DNA from: Micromonospora globbae
Lineage (GTDB): Bacteria; Actinomycetota; Actinomycetes; Mycobacteriales; Micromonosporaceae
Assembly: GCF_003610785.1 (NCBI RefSeq)
Contig: NZ_RAQQ01000008.1
Location: forward strand, 186,001-250,000
Length of the DNA: 64,000 nucleotides
Reading direction: 5' to 3'
Numbering within the stretch: position 1 is the stretch's first letter; every line of letters begins with the position of its first letter. A program made the position numbers and the translations under genes. Of this stretch, positions 33,198 through 42,267 are shown one piece after another. The notes below the pieces were generated by a model. That model made no database searches, was not told where the DNA came from, and saw nothing but the letters and a program-made list of their open reading frames with translations.

Positions 33198-34231
33198 GCC
33201 AGCACCGGATCCCGCAGCGCCAGCTCCGCACGGACCTCGGGCAGCGTCTTCAGCAGCTCGACGATCTCGGGTACGCCGAGCCGCGGCGCGTTGGCCGAGT
33301 TGAAGTCCTCTCTCGGCCCGCCGCCGAGTTCGCCCTCGGAGACGTAGAGGGCGTAGTTCAGGTCACGGGCGTCCAGCGGCACCCGCAGGAACTGGCCGAA
33401 GTCCTCGGCGCGGGTCAGCTCCTCACGGCTGGCGAGGGTCTCGTCCAGCTTCTCGCCGTGCCGTACGCCGATCACGTCCAGCTTGAACGGCACGTCGAAG
33501 AGCTGGCAGACCGCCTCGGCGAGGTCGCTGATGGTGCAGGCCGCCGCCTTGCGGATGAAGATGTCGCCGGGCCGGGCGTGCGCGAAGGCGTGCTCGACCA
33601 GTTCGACCGAGTCGGCCAGCGACATGAGGAAGCGGGTCATGCCCGGGTCGGTGACCGTGAGGGCCCGGCCCGCCTTGATCTGCTCGATGAACAGCGGGAT
33701 CACCGAGCCCCGCGAGTACATGACGTTGCCGTACCGGACACACGAGACGGTGGTGGCGCTGTTCGGGTTGTTGCGGGCGTGCGCCTGGGCGACCTTCTCC
33801 ATGAGCGCCTTGCTCATGCCCATGGCGTTCACCGGGTGCACCGCCTTGTCGGTGCTGAGCACCACCACCGAGCCCACCCCGTTGCGCTCGGCGGCCTCGA
33901 CGACGTTGGCGCTGCCCAGCACGTTGGTACGCACCGCCTCCAGCGGGAAGAACTCACAGGACGGCACCTGCTTGAGGGCGGCCGCGTGGAAGATGAAGTC
34001 GATGCCCCGGCTGGCCCGCAGCACCGAGTCGTAGTCGCGCACGTCGCCGACGTGGTAGCGGACCCGCTCGTCGCCGAGCACCCGGCGCATGGCGTCCTGC
34101 TTGGCCTCGTCGCGGCTGAACACCCGGACCTCACCGACGCCGCGGTCGAGGAGGCGCCGCACCATCGTCTGGCCGAACGAGCCCGTGCCGCCCGTGATGA
34201 GCACCCGGCCTCCGTGGGGCAATTGCGTCAC
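33191..34231 (-). CDS. UDP-GlcNAc 4,6-dehydratase/5-epimerase, CapE-like
   Basis: A 346-residue soluble dehydratase of the CapE/FnlA/PseB group. The NAD-binding motif is GGTGSFG near the start (RVLITGGTGSFGQTMVRRLL). FHAAALKQVPSCEFFPLEAVRTNV and STDKAVHPVNAMGMSK are family hallmarks; Met stands where classical SDRs have the catalytic Tyr, as in CapE. It dehydrates UDP-GlcNAc and inverts C5 to give the L-sugar precursor for the CapF-like enzyme. GTG 34231 gives the usual family length, with GAGGGACGGGG upstream; a longer in-frame start at 34417 adds Cys/Arg-rich, non-conserved residues. It is the first gene of the leftward FucNAc operon. Confidence 0.9.
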   Translation of the reverse strand: MTQLPHGGRVLITGGTGSFGQTMVRRLLDRGVGEVRVFSRDEAKQDAMRRVLGDERVRYHVGDVRDYDSVLRASRGIDFIFHAAALKQVPSCEFFPLEAVRTNVLGSANVVEAAERNGVGSVVVLSTDKAVHPVNAMGMSKALMEKVAQAHARNNPNSATTVSCVRYGNVMYSRGSVIPLFIEQIKAGRALTVTDPGMTRFLMSLADSVELVEHAFAHARPGDIFIRKAAACTISDLAEAVCQLFDVPFKLDVIGVRHGEKLDETLASREELTRAEDFGQFLRVPLDARDLNYALYVSEGELGGGPREDFNSANAPRLGVPEIVELLKTLPEVRAELALRDPVLAC

Positions 34232-34534
34232 TGGAACCCCGTCCCTCGTTAGCTGAACAACAGGGCTCGCGCCCCGGTGACGGGCCCGACCCGCACACCT
34301 CGCGCAACGAACCGAACACAAAGCCGGAAACGCCTCAATCGGGACGAAACTTCGACCCGATCGGGCGAAGCTGTCTGATCGGCAGCAAGTACGTGAAACC
34401 CGGGACGGGTGGTTCATCCCTTGCTATAACGGCGAGGGCACGCCAACCAGCAGGGCCTTCTCGCCCGCGGCGACAGCCCCCCGGCCGTCACCCCGACGCA
34501 AGGGTCCCGGCCGTTCCATGAGAAAGGACCCATC
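34232..34534. promoter_or_regulatory. Divergent promoter region between the CapE-like and Wzy-like genes
   Basis: 303 bp without a convincing gene and of lower GC than its neighbours. TATAAC (34425-34430, in cttgctataacggcg) is a good rightward -10 candidate, giving a ~100-nt leader for the polymerase gene. An imperfect palindrome cttcgacccgatcgggcgaa with g (34350-34370) is operator-like. AAAGGA before GTG 34535 is the ribosome binding site. Confidence 0.45.
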
Positions 34535-35917
34535 GTGGCCATTGCCTACGCCGGCCCCACCGCTGCCGAGGCCCGACCGGCCGGCGTCCACCGCACCGCC
34601 TGGAGCGCGTACGGACCCTTGAAGCTGGCGACGGCGTATCTCGTCGGGACCTACCTGGTGTTCCTGTTCTTCGGCCAGTCGGCCCAGGTTCCGGACCTGA
34701 CGGTGCTGACCGGCTACGTGCTCGCCGGGGTCGCGGCCCTCGCCCTGGGGTACGCGCTCAACGTCCGGCGCCGCGTCGTCCACCGACCGGCGCCGGCGGA
34801 GGGGCGTGGTGGCTACCCCCGCGTGCTCATCACCATCTGCGCCACGTACTACCTGGCGTTCGGCCTGTTCCTGCTCAGCGTCCGTGGCTTCCCCACGCCC
34901 CGCGCACTCCTGGACGCCTTCACCAACCCCGGCGACTCCTACTTCGAACGGATCCGCTCCACCACCGAGTCGATGCCGGCGGCGGTGCACCTCTTCACGC
35001 TCACCTCCGTCTTCTACGCGATGCTCATCCCGCTCGCCGTGCTCTGGTGGCGGAACATGGGGTGGCTGCTGCGCCTGTACGTGCTCGCCGGACTCGTGGC
35101 GTACGGGACGTACTACCTCTCGGTGGGGACGCTCAAGGGCCTGGGAGACATGCTCATCTTCTGGGGCGCGAGCTACCTCGCGGTGCGCAGCCGACGCCCG
35201 GTCGCACGACGCGCGGCGAGGAAGCGACGCTCGGGCCTGCTCATCGCGCTCCTCGTCGGCCTGCTCTTCGCCGGCTACATGTCGTTCAACCAGAGCGACC
35301 GGCTGCGCCACAGCGAGGCGACGAGCCTCTTCCCGCCGAACCCCGCGGTCGCCGCCGTCGTCGGCGATGAACTGGCCTCCGGCATCTCCGCCACCGTGTT
35401 CTACCCGACGCACGGATACCTCGGGCTCGCCTACAACCTGCAGTCGCCCTTCCAGTGGACGTACGGCCTCGGCGGGGCGAAGGCCGTCACCGAGCTGTAC
35501 GAGGACCTCACCGGGGACGACAGCCCCGCGCGGGACCGCTACACCGCCCGCACGGAGATGCTGACCGGCTGGCCCGACGGGATGTACTGGTCGACCATCT
35601 ATCCGTGGCTGGCGTCGGACCTCACCTACCTCGGAGCGCTGGTCTTCATGGCCGTCGTCGGATGGTTCCTGGCCAAGTTCTGGCGGGAGGTGCGGCAGGG
35701 CCGCACACTGTCGCTGATGCTGCTGGCGCAGCTCGCTCTGCTGATCGCGTTCGTCCCGGCCAACAACCAGATCGGCCAGCAGGCATTCTCACTCATCGGG
35801 TTCGCGTCGCTGGCGCTGCTGTCGTTCCTCGACCGCCTGTACCGGCAACCCTCCGAGCCGGAGGAGCGCGCCCCGACCCGCCGCCCGGCACGACCCGCGG
35901 CGCCGCAGCTCGTCTGA
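34535..35917 (+). CDS. Polytopic membrane protein, probable Wzy-like polysaccharide polymerase
   Basis: A 460-residue protein with about ten hydrophobic segments, including ATAYLVGTYLVFLFF, VLAGVAALALGYAL, ATYYLAFGLFLLSV, LIALLVGLLFAGYMSF and LGALVFMAVVGWFLAKFW. A long loop between residues ~250 and 365 (GDELASGISATVFYPTHGYLGL onward) is hydrophilic, as the periplasmic catalytic loop of O-antigen polymerases is. Primary sequence is poorly conserved in this class, so the call rests on topology, length and position in a locus that otherwise has an initiator, glycosyltransferases and a flippase but no polymerase. GTG 34535 has AAAGGA upstream. A hairpin terminator separates it from the convergent glycosyltransferase gene. 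Confidence 0.65.
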   Translation: MAIAYAGPTAAEARPAGVHRTAWSAYGPLKLATAYLVGTYLVFLFFGQSAQVPDLTVLTGYVLAGVAALALGYALNVRRRVVHRPAPAEGRGGYPRVLITICATYYLAFGLFLLSVRGFPTPRALLDAFTNPGDSYFERIRSTTESMPAAVHLFTLTSVFYAMLIPLAVLWWRNMGWLLRLYVLAGLVAYGTYYLSVGTLKGLGDMLIFWGASYLAVRSRRPVARRAARKRRSGLLIALLVGLLFAGYMSFNQSDRLRHSEATSLFPPNPAVAAVVGDELASGISATVFYPTHGYLGLAYNLQSPFQWTYGLGGAKAVTELYEDLTGDDSPARDRYTARTEMLTGWPDGMYWSTIYPWLASDLTYLGALVFMAVVGWFLAKFWREVRQGRTLSLMLLAQLALLIAFVPANNQIGQQAFSLIGFASLALLSFLDRLYRQPSEPEERAPTRRPARPAAPQLV

Positions 35918-35936
35918 GGCGCAACCCGCGACAGCG

Positions 35937-35972
35937 ACCGGCCTCCACCTCTGGAAGGGGGTGGAGGCCGGT
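35937..35972. terminator. Bidirectional hairpin terminator
   Basis: accggcctccacc (35937-35949) pairs with ggtggaggccggt (35960-35972) around a 10-nt loop, between the convergent polymerase and glycosyltransferase genes. Confidence 0.8.
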
Positions 35973-35986
35973 GACTCGTACGCCGG

Positions 35987-37123
35987 CTAGGTGAGCCGGC
36001 CCGCGTGGTCGAGGTCGCGGGCCGCCGGGCGGTCGACCGACGCCACGGAGCGCCACAGCCGTACGACGGCGGCCACGACCTCGTCGATGCGGTACTCGCC
36101 CAGGGCCTTGGCCCGTGCCCGTTCGCCCGTGGCCCGGCGTAGCGCCTCGTCGCGCATCACCGCGTCCAGCGCCCCGGCGAGGTCGGCTGGCCGGCGCGGC
36201 GGCACCACGGCGCCGCAGCCGTCGGCGAGCATGTCCGCCACCGCGCCCACGTCCGTGGCGACCACCGCGCGTCCGAGGGCCATCGCCTCGACCACCACGT
36301 TCGGGAAGCCCTCGGTGTGGCTGGGCAGGACGAAGACGTCACACGCGGCCATCTCCCGCAGGAGCGCGGAGTGGGTCAGCTCGCCGGTGAAGACCACCGC
36401 GTCGTCGCCGTACCGCTCCCGCAGCGTCCGCCGGTACTCGTCGTCGCACGACCCCGACAGCTGCAGGGTCCACCCGTCGGTGTCGAGCGTCCGCCAGGCG
36501 TCGAGCAGGTCCTCGACGCCCTTCTCGGGAATCACCCAGCCCGCGTAGAGCACCCGCCGGCCCGGGCCGGTCGGCGCCGGTGCGGGGGGCAGGACGGCCG
36601 GGTCGAAGCCGTTGGGAAGGCGGACCGTCCGCACGTGCGGCAGCGCCTCGACGATCGCGCGCTCCGTGTGCCGGTCGATGGCCACGACGACCGCTGCCCG
36701 CGCGAGCGCCGCCCGCATCACCCGCCACTCGCCGGTGCGCCGCGCCGCGATGTCCGGCACCCGCCCGAAGTGCAGCTGGTAGATGACCGGCACGCGGAAC
36801 GTCCGGGCGATCAGGACGAGCACCAGGTCCCGGACGGCGCCCAGCCCACCGGACGACCGCAGGTGCACCACGTCGGGCGCGCCGCGCAGACACCGCCAGG
36901 TCAGGACGGCGGCGCTGCGGAGCAGTTGGCGGACACCGTCGAGCAGGCGTGCCGCCGTGGACGTCTGGTGGATCGAGCGCCACCGCAGCCCCGTGTCGAC
37001 GATCCGCAGGTCCACCTCGGCGCGTACCTGCGGCGCGCGGCGGAGCATCTCGACGCCGCGGGCGATCCCGCCCATCGGCGGCGGCAACGGACCGACGAGC
37101 ACCACGCGCAGCCGGTCGTCCAT
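35987..37123 (-). CDS. GT4-family glycosyltransferase
   Basis: A 378-residue GT-B glycosyltransferase. It opens RVVLVGPLPPPMGGIARGVE, the typical Gly-rich donor loop of actinobacterial GT4 enzymes. The C-terminal Glycos_transf_1 domain has RRVLYAGWVIPEKGVEDLLD and the EX7E motif region HTEGFPNVVVEAMALGRAVV, with both Glu residues present. The nucleotide sugar and linkage are unknown; it should add one residue to the lipid-linked repeat. GGGGAGGAG precedes the ATG. Only one base separates the start from the stop of the upstream glycosyltransferase, so translation is probably coupled. Confidence 0.86.
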   Translation of the reverse strand: MDDRLRVVLVGPLPPPMGGIARGVEMLRRAPQVRAEVDLRIVDTGLRWRSIHQTSTAARLLDGVRQLLRSAAVLTWRCLRGAPDVVHLRSSGGLGAVRDLVLVLIARTFRVPVIYQLHFGRVPDIAARRTGEWRVMRAALARAAVVVAIDRHTERAIVEALPHVRTVRLPNGFDPAVLPPAPAPTGPGRRVLYAGWVIPEKGVEDLLDAWRTLDTDGWTLQLSGSCDDEYRRTLRERYGDDAVVFTGELTHSALLREMAACDVFVLPSHTEGFPNVVVEAMALGRAVVATDVGAVADMLADGCGAVVPPRRPADLAGALDAVMRDEALRRATGERARAKALGEYRIDEVVAAVVRLWRSVASVDRPAARDLDHAGRLT

Positions 37124-37124
37124 G

Positions 37125-38369
37125 TCAACTCCTCCCCGTCGGCACGGGCGTCTGCGCGGGGCGGCCCTCCAGGCGGGTGAGCAGGTCGTCCAGCGCTGCG
37201 GCGTGCGCGCGCACGTCGAACGAGGCGACGGCGCGCTCGTACGCCGCCCGGCGCATCGCCGCGCGGGCCTCGGCGGACAGGTCGGCGGCACGGTGCAGCG
37301 CCCGGCGCAGCGAGGTGGCGGTGTGGTCGGGCAGGACGAGCCCTTCGACACCGTCGTGAAGGTGGTCGCGCAGGTCGCTGGTGAGGTTCGCGATGACGGG
37401 CGTGCCGTTCGCGAGGCTCTCGCAGAACTTCGTCGGGAAGCCGGCCTGCGCGAAGCGCGCCGGTTCGCGCATGAGGATGCTGAAGTCGGCCCCGCGAAGC
37501 AGTCCCGCCACCTCCTGCTGCGGCACCCGGCCCCGGACGCGTACCGAGGGGGGCGGTGGTGCGCCGAGTTCGCGGGTCACCTCGTCCGGCGACGGGCCGA
37601 TCACGTCCAGCGAGACGTCGCAGCCGTCCAGGGCCGCGAGGTCGACACCGCGGATGGTCTCCGCGAGCAGGTCCTTGCGGCCGGGAGAGCCCGCGTACAC
37701 CAGCCGGACCCGCCGGCCGGGCGCCGGGGCCGGCGGCGTCACGGGCGCCGCGCCCAAGGCCCGGACGTCGAGGGTCGGCGGTACGCGGACGACCGCGCAC
37801 CCCCGGTCGCGGTAGTACGACTCCAGGAACGAGCTGATCGCGATCACACCGTGGCACCGCGGGTAGTGGTAGCGGAGCGCGACCTTCGCGCTCAGGTGGA
37901 GGGGGCCGAAACGACCGCCCAGCAACTGCTTCGGGCTGTACCACTCCACGACGTCGGTGAGGACGGGCACGCCGTTCCGGCGGCACCACCGTCGCAGGTG
38001 GACCATGTACGGCATGCCCCCGCCGTAGACGATGACGTGCGACGGCCGGGTCGGCTGGGCGTCGAGCCAGTCGGCCGTCCGCCGGCCCGCACGCACCAGC
38101 CACTGCAGCGACTTCGCGAGCAGCGGCTCGTCCGGCCGTGGCAGCTCGCCCACCCCGACGTGTCGGATCGAGACGCCGGCCTCGACGCCGGGCAGTTCCT
38201 CAGGCGTCTCCGGGCCGTGTTCCCCACTGAGTACGACGACACGCCGCCCGCTGAGCGCCAGCGACTGCGCGTTCCCCCAGACCCTGCGGGACCCGGCTTC
38301 CCCCCAGGGGAAGCGGAAGGGTCCGGCGTAGGCCACCCACGGGGCGGTCGCTTCTTCGTCGATGGACAT
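37125..38369 (-). CDS. Glycosyltransferase (GT-B type)
   Basis: A 414-residue glycosyltransferase. The N-terminal domain has AGPFRFPWGEAGSRRVWGNAQ, SHVIVYGGGMPYMVHLRRWC and a central WYSPKQLLGG. The donor domain includes RLVYAGSPGRKDLLAETIRG and GFPTKFCESLANGTPVIA, with a Glu in the position used for nucleotide-sugar ribose binding. It belongs to the less studied GT4-like proteins of actinobacterial polysaccharide loci. GAGGAG precedes the ATG at 38369. Neighbours are the flippase gene upstream and the GT4 gene one base downstream, so it is part of the left-pointing assembly operon. Sugar specificity is unknown. Confidence 0.8.
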   Translation of the reverse strand: MSIDEEATAPWVAYAGPFRFPWGEAGSRRVWGNAQSLALSGRRVVVLSGEHGPETPEELPGVEAGVSIRHVGVGELPRPDEPLLAKSLQWLVRAGRRTADWLDAQPTRPSHVIVYGGGMPYMVHLRRWCRRNGVPVLTDVVEWYSPKQLLGGRFGPLHLSAKVALRYHYPRCHGVIAISSFLESYYRDRGCAVVRVPPTLDVRALGAAPVTPPAPAPGRRVRLVYAGSPGRKDLLAETIRGVDLAALDGCDVSLDVIGPSPDEVTRELGAPPPPSVRVRGRVPQQEVAGLLRGADFSILMREPARFAQAGFPTKFCESLANGTPVIANLTSDLRDHLHDGVEGLVLPDHTATSLRRALHRAADLSAEARAAMRRAAYERAVASFDVRAHAAALDDLLTRLEGRPAQTPVPTGRS

Positions 38370-38389
38370 GGCACTCCTCTTCGGACGGA

Positions 38390-39847
38390 TCAGGTTGCGG
38401 CCGGTGCGGCCAGGGAGCGTTCGGCCGTCGACCCGGCCGGTGGGCGGGTGTGCCGGGCCAGCGCGGACCGGAACCCGTGCAGCGCGGCCGGTACGACGGT
38501 CGCCAGGTACGTGACCAGCCCGATCCACGGCACGGACGCCGAGCCGAACTGCCGCACTCCGTACCACTTGGCGGGCAGTGAGACGACGACGTACAGCGAC
38601 CAGCCGAGCAGCTGGGGGCGTACCACCCCGGCGGCGTTCTGCACCATGAACCGGGGGGAGATCGTGGCGAGGAGCAGCCACCACGCGAGCAGGCCCGCGA
38701 GCAGGGTCACGTCCGGTGTCACGGCGAGGCCCAGGACGGTGGGCACCAGGCTGACGACGAGGACGAGCAGCCCACCGAGAGCCAGCACGAGGGCCGCGGA
38801 GACGATCGTCATCCGACGGGTCATCCGGCGCACCCACGCCAGGTCACCGCGGGCGAGCGCGTCGCCGTTGGCCGGCCACAGGGGTGCGCTGACGAGCGCG
38901 ACGACGAACCCGAGCTGGGCGAAGAGCCGCATCGGCACGGCGTAGGCGGCCGCCTCGTGCAGCCCGAGAGCGTGGGTGACGATGACCAGGTCGACGTTGG
39001 TGGCGATGCCGGTGAGCACGGTCACCGCGAGGAAGAGCCCGCCGAGCCGGAGCAGCCGTGCCGCCACGGCGGTGTCGGCGACGGTCAACCCGGGTCGGAG
39101 GTCCGGTCGCCGCCGGCCGAAGAACCACAGGCTGTTGACGAGGTTCACCAGCGGTGGGCCCACCACGGTCGCGGCCACCACGAGGACGGGTGAGAGGCCG
39201 GCCGCCACGGCACCCACCGCGAGGGGCAGCGTCACGAGGTTGCCGCACCCCTGCCACAGGTTGGCCGCCGAGATGCGCTGGTAGGCCAGCTGCACCCGGG
39301 TGATCAACGAGAGCGGGACGTTGACGACGAACGCCGTCAGGCAGACGAGGGTCATCCGGCGGGCGTCGTCCGGGGTGGCCGAGTCGGTGGTGTGGAAGAG
39401 CCGGGCCCACGGCACCGCCGCGGAGAGGCTCCAGAGCAGGCCGACCAGCACGGCGGCCAGCAGGGACAGGCACAGGTAGGCGCTGGAGATGTAGCGGCGG
39501 GCCTCGGCGGTCGCGCCGCTGGCGTAGCACGGTGCCAGCTTCGTCATGAGGCCGTTGCCCAGGCCGAGGTCCGCGAACGCCGCCATGCCGACGAGCGCGG
39601 TCACGGTCATCCAGAGGCCGTACAGGTCCGGGCCGAGGTACCGGAGGGTGACCGGGATGAGCGCGATCGGCACCAGACCCGCCACGCCGCGGCTGACGGC
39701 GCCGGTGAGGATCCCGCTGACCACCCGCCTTCCGCGGGACCGCCCGGCGGTTGCCGCGTGATCGGATCCCCCCGGCGGCGTCTCGGCGACGTCCCGGGGC
39801 CGGCGGGCCTCCGTCGGTGCGTCCGCCCTACCGTCCCGCGGGTACAC
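38390..39847 (-). CDS. Wzx-like lipid-linked oligosaccharide flippase
   Basis: A 485-residue MOP-superfamily exporter with about twelve hydrophobic helices after a ~40-residue hydrophilic N-terminus. Family-like text includes ILTGAVSRGVAGLVPIALIP, TLRYLGPDLYGLWMTVTALV and AFADLGLGNGLMTKLAP. It should turn the undecaprenyl-pyrophosphate repeat unit to the outer face for the Wzy-like polymerase. GTG 39847 overlaps the end of the upstream epimerase gene by 20 bases and has no clear ribosome binding site. A later GTG at GRRVVSGIL would remove ~40 non-conserved residues and may be the real start. Confidence 0.82.
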   Translation of the reverse strand: MYPRDGRADAPTEARRPRDVAETPPGGSDHAATAGRSRGRRVVSGILTGAVSRGVAGLVPIALIPVTLRYLGPDLYGLWMTVTALVGMAAFADLGLGNGLMTKLAPCYASGATAEARRYISSAYLCLSLLAAVLVGLLWSLSAAVPWARLFHTTDSATPDDARRMTLVCLTAFVVNVPLSLITRVQLAYQRISAANLWQGCGNLVTLPLAVGAVAAGLSPVLVVAATVVGPPLVNLVNSLWFFGRRRPDLRPGLTVADTAVAARLLRLGGLFLAVTVLTGIATNVDLVIVTHALGLHEAAAYAVPMRLFAQLGFVVALVSAPLWPANGDALARGDLAWVRRMTRRMTIVSAALVLALGGLLVLVVSLVPTVLGLAVTPDVTLLAGLLAWWLLLATISPRFMVQNAAGVVRPQLLGWSLYVVVSLPAKWYGVRQFGSASVPWIGLVTYLATVVPAALHGFRSALARHTRPPAGSTAERSLAAPAAT

Positions 39848-40772
39848 GGGTCGACATCCACGCCACCGTGGCCTCCAGGCCCTGCCGCAGGGTGTGGCGG
39901 GTGACGCCTGGGAAGAGCGCGCGCAGCGCGCCGTTGTCCGCCTGGGAGTCCCGGACGTCGCCGGCGCGGGGCGGCCGGTGGACGACGTCCAGCCGGCGCC
40001 CGAGGACGTCCTCGAGTTCGCCGACGAGGCGCCGGACGGAGGTGCGCGAGCCGAAGGCGAGGTTGACCGGGTCCACCGACGAGACCTGCCGCAGGACGGC
40101 GTCGACGATCACCGCGGCGACGTCGCCCACGAAGGTGAAGTCCCGGGTCTGCTCCCCGTCACCGTCGATGGTCAGCGGTCGTCCGTCGAGGGCCGCCGAC
40201 ACGAAGGACGGCACGACCGCGGCGTACGCGTGGCCGGCGGACTGGCCCGGCCCGAAGACGTTGAAGAACCGGAACGGCAGCACCGCCAGGTCGAAGCAGG
40301 ACGCGTAGGCGATGGCGTACGCCTCGGTGGCCAGCTTGGAGACCGCGTACGGGCTCAGCGGCACCGGCCGGAGATCCTCCCGTTTGGGCAGCGTCGGGTT
40401 GCGCCCGTACACCGAGGAGGAGGACGCCAGGATCACCTGTCCCACCCGGTGGCGTCGCGCGGCCTCCAGCACCATGAGGGTGCCGGTGGCGTTGGCGTGG
40501 TGGCTGCGTAGCGGGTCCCGGAGGGATCGGGGCACCGAGGGCACCGCCGCGAGGTGCACGACGCTCGCCGCGTCGGAGAACGCGTCGTCGAGCATCGCCG
40601 GGTCGAGGATGCTGCCGTGCACGAAACGGGCGTCCAGGTCGCGCAGGTTCTCCTCGGAGCCGGTGGAGAGGTCGTCCAGGATGACGATCTCGTCGATCCC
40701 CGGGACGCCACGGAACGCACGCACCAGGTTGGAGCCGATGAAGCCGGCTCCGCCGGTGACGACAATCTTCAC
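39828..40772 (-). CDS. NAD-dependent sugar epimerase/dehydratase (extended SDR)
   Basis: A 314-residue extended SDR. It has TGGAGFIGSNLVRAF at the N-terminus, the Ser-rich LASSSSVYG, Y-x-x-x-K in PYAVSKLATE, and FNVFGPGQ with a late DFTFVGDVA. It resembles UDP-glucose/UDP-GlcNAc 4-epimerases (GalE/WbpP group), so it may supply a galacto-configured sugar for the glycan; a dehydratase role cannot be excluded. GTG at 40772 is the only start compatible with the nucleotide-binding strand; the ribosome binding site is weak (AAAGAGAA). It lies between the acyltransferase gene upstream and the flippase gene downstream, all leftward. Confidence 0.85.
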   Translation of the reverse strand: MKIVVTGGAGFIGSNLVRAFRGVPGIDEIVILDDLSTGSEENLRDLDARFVHGSILDPAMLDDAFSDAASVVHLAAVPSVPRSLRDPLRSHHANATGTLMVLEAARRHRVGQVILASSSSVYGRNPTLPKREDLRPVPLSPYAVSKLATEAYAIAYASCFDLAVLPFRFFNVFGPGQSAGHAYAAVVPSFVSAALDGRPLTIDGDGEQTRDFTFVGDVAAVIVDAVLRQVSSVDPVNLAFGSRTSVRRLVGELEDVLGRRLDVVHRPPRAGDVRDSQADNGALRALFPGVTRHTLRQGLEATVAWMSTRVPAGR

Positions 40773-40801
40773 GGGATTCTCTTTCTACGACGGTCGGACG
40801 G

Positions 40802-42028
40802 TCAGCGGGCGGTCGCGCCGGCCCGGTCGACGGCTCGGTTGGGCGGCGGCGACGGAGCGGCGGTTCCCGCCTGCTGCGGGCGGGAGGAGTAGGACTTGAG
40901 CCGGAGCGCGGGCTTCTCCACGAGGTGCCAGGACAGCAGGGCGCAGCAGGCGGTGAGGGCGACGACGACGAGCACGGCGGCGGTGCCGGGCAGGGCGAGC
41001 CCGTCGAGGCCCGCCCAGAGGAGCAGGTTGATCACGGGCATGTGCCAGATGTAGACCCCGAAGCTCAGGTCACCGAGGCGATCGGTGACCCGCCGCAGGG
41101 CGCCGCCGCCGTGGTAGGCGAGCCAGTAGACGAGGTACGACAGGGGCAGCCCGCCGAGCAGGGCGACGGCCACCTCGGCGCCGTCCCCGGTGTGCCGGCG
41201 CACGACCGCGGTCGCCACGTAACCGGCGAGGGCCGCGAGCGCCACCCACGGGGACTGCGGGGCCCGGTCCCACACGCGGTGCCACCAGATGCCGAGGAGG
41301 AAGAACCCGAGCCAGGGCAGGACGCTCACGGCGAGCAGGCGGCCGCCGAGGCCGTCGCCGCCGTGCTCGGCGGCCGCGGCCAGCAGGGCCACCCCGGCCA
41401 CGGCGACCACCCCCGCGCCGGCCAGCATGGCCGCGAACGACCAGCGCGCGGCGGCCAGCACCAGGACGGGCACGAGCAGGTAGAAGCCCACCTCGACCGG
41501 GATGGTCCACAGGCTTCCGTTGACCACTCCCGTGCCGAACTCGGCCAGCAGCGGCGGATGGTAGACCGGCACGAGGAGCAGGGTGCTGCCCAGCCAGCCG
41601 AGGAACTGCGTTCCGACCAGGGCGCGTCCGGCCACGATCCCCGAGAGCACCAGGAAGGCCGCCATGACGGCGGCGTAGGCGTAGAGCGCGGGAGCGATGC
41701 GCAGCAGCCGGTTCCGCAGGTAGTCCCGCCAGGGGCGGCCCTGCTCCCGGCAGCGCCGCGCCGACGCGTAGACCATGCCGCCGCTGATGATGAAGAACAT
41801 CGGCACACCGTCGCCGAACCACCGACCGCTGCCTGGCGCGAACCAGAGGAAGGGCGCCGCCAGGTGCTCGACGGCGTGCTGGACGACGACGCCGAGTGCG
41901 GCGACGAGCCGTAGGAGGTCGAAGCAGTTGTCGCGGCGACGGTCGGGGGTCGAGGGTTTCGCGGGTGGCCGGGACACCACCCGATTGGCGTGCCGCCCCG
42001 CGTCGGGTGTCCCGCTCAGCACGCGCAC
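40802..42028 (-). CDS. Acyltransferase family 3 (OafA-like) membrane protein
   Basis: A 408-residue polytopic acyltransferase of the OafA/YrhL type that should O-acylate the surface glycan or a lipid-linked precursor. Family features are CFDLLRLVAALGVVVQHAVE (with the conserved His), GVPMFFIISGGMVY, RNRLLRIAPALYAY and a terminal LSFGVYIWHMPVINLLLW. About ten hydrophobic helices follow a ~30-residue hydrophilic start. The C-terminus after VEKPALRLKSY is a short disordered Pro/Ala tail. GTG 42028 is chosen: GAGGAGGGAC lies upstream, and the longer in-frame extension to 42307 is Arg/Pro-rich and unlikely to be coding. Confidence 0.85.
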   Translation of the reverse strand: MRVLSGTPDAGRHANRVVSRPPAKPSTPDRRRDNCFDLLRLVAALGVVVQHAVEHLAAPFLWFAPGSGRWFGDGVPMFFIISGGMVYASARRCREQGRPWRDYLRNRLLRIAPALYAYAAVMAAFLVLSGIVAGRALVGTQFLGWLGSTLLLVPVYHPPLLAEFGTGVVNGSLWTIPVEVGFYLLVPVLVLAAARWSFAAMLAGAGVVAVAGVALLAAAAEHGGDGLGGRLLAVSVLPWLGFFLLGIWWHRVWDRAPQSPWVALAALAGYVATAVVRRHTGDGAEVAVALLGGLPLSYLVYWLAYHGGGALRRVTDRLGDLSFGVYIWHMPVINLLLWAGLDGLALPGTAAVLVVVALTACCALLSWHLVEKPALRLKSYSSRPQQAGTAAPSPPPNRAVDRAGATAR

Positions 42029-42267
42029 AACTGGTCGTCCCTCCTCTCGGCCCGCCGGGGGGATCAACGACGCCCCCGCCAAGTGGACACGACATTTCTC
42101 CCCCAATTCGCCCTTCCGTCCGGTTCTGTGGCGGCGGGACGGTCGACTTCGGCAGCCCGACGGACGACCCGGGGCAACGGTTACGGGCGGCCCGGGAGGG
42201 CACACGGCCGGACCGGCCGTGCGCGATAGACGGGGCGCGCCGGGGGCCGGTGTGATGAGGTGTACGT
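42029..42267. other. Divergent spacer between acyltransferase and NAD kinase genes
   Basis: 239 bp with an AT-richer stretch (catttctcccccaattcgcc, about 42091-42110) but no convincing gene, long hairpin or repeat. It must hold promoters for both directions; I cannot place them with confidence. Confidence 0.4.

Noticed and set aside
34232..34417. Longer CapE-like start at 34417
   Set aside because: The added 62 residues are Cys/Arg/Ser-rich and lie in the divergent promoter region; family length fits GTG 34231.
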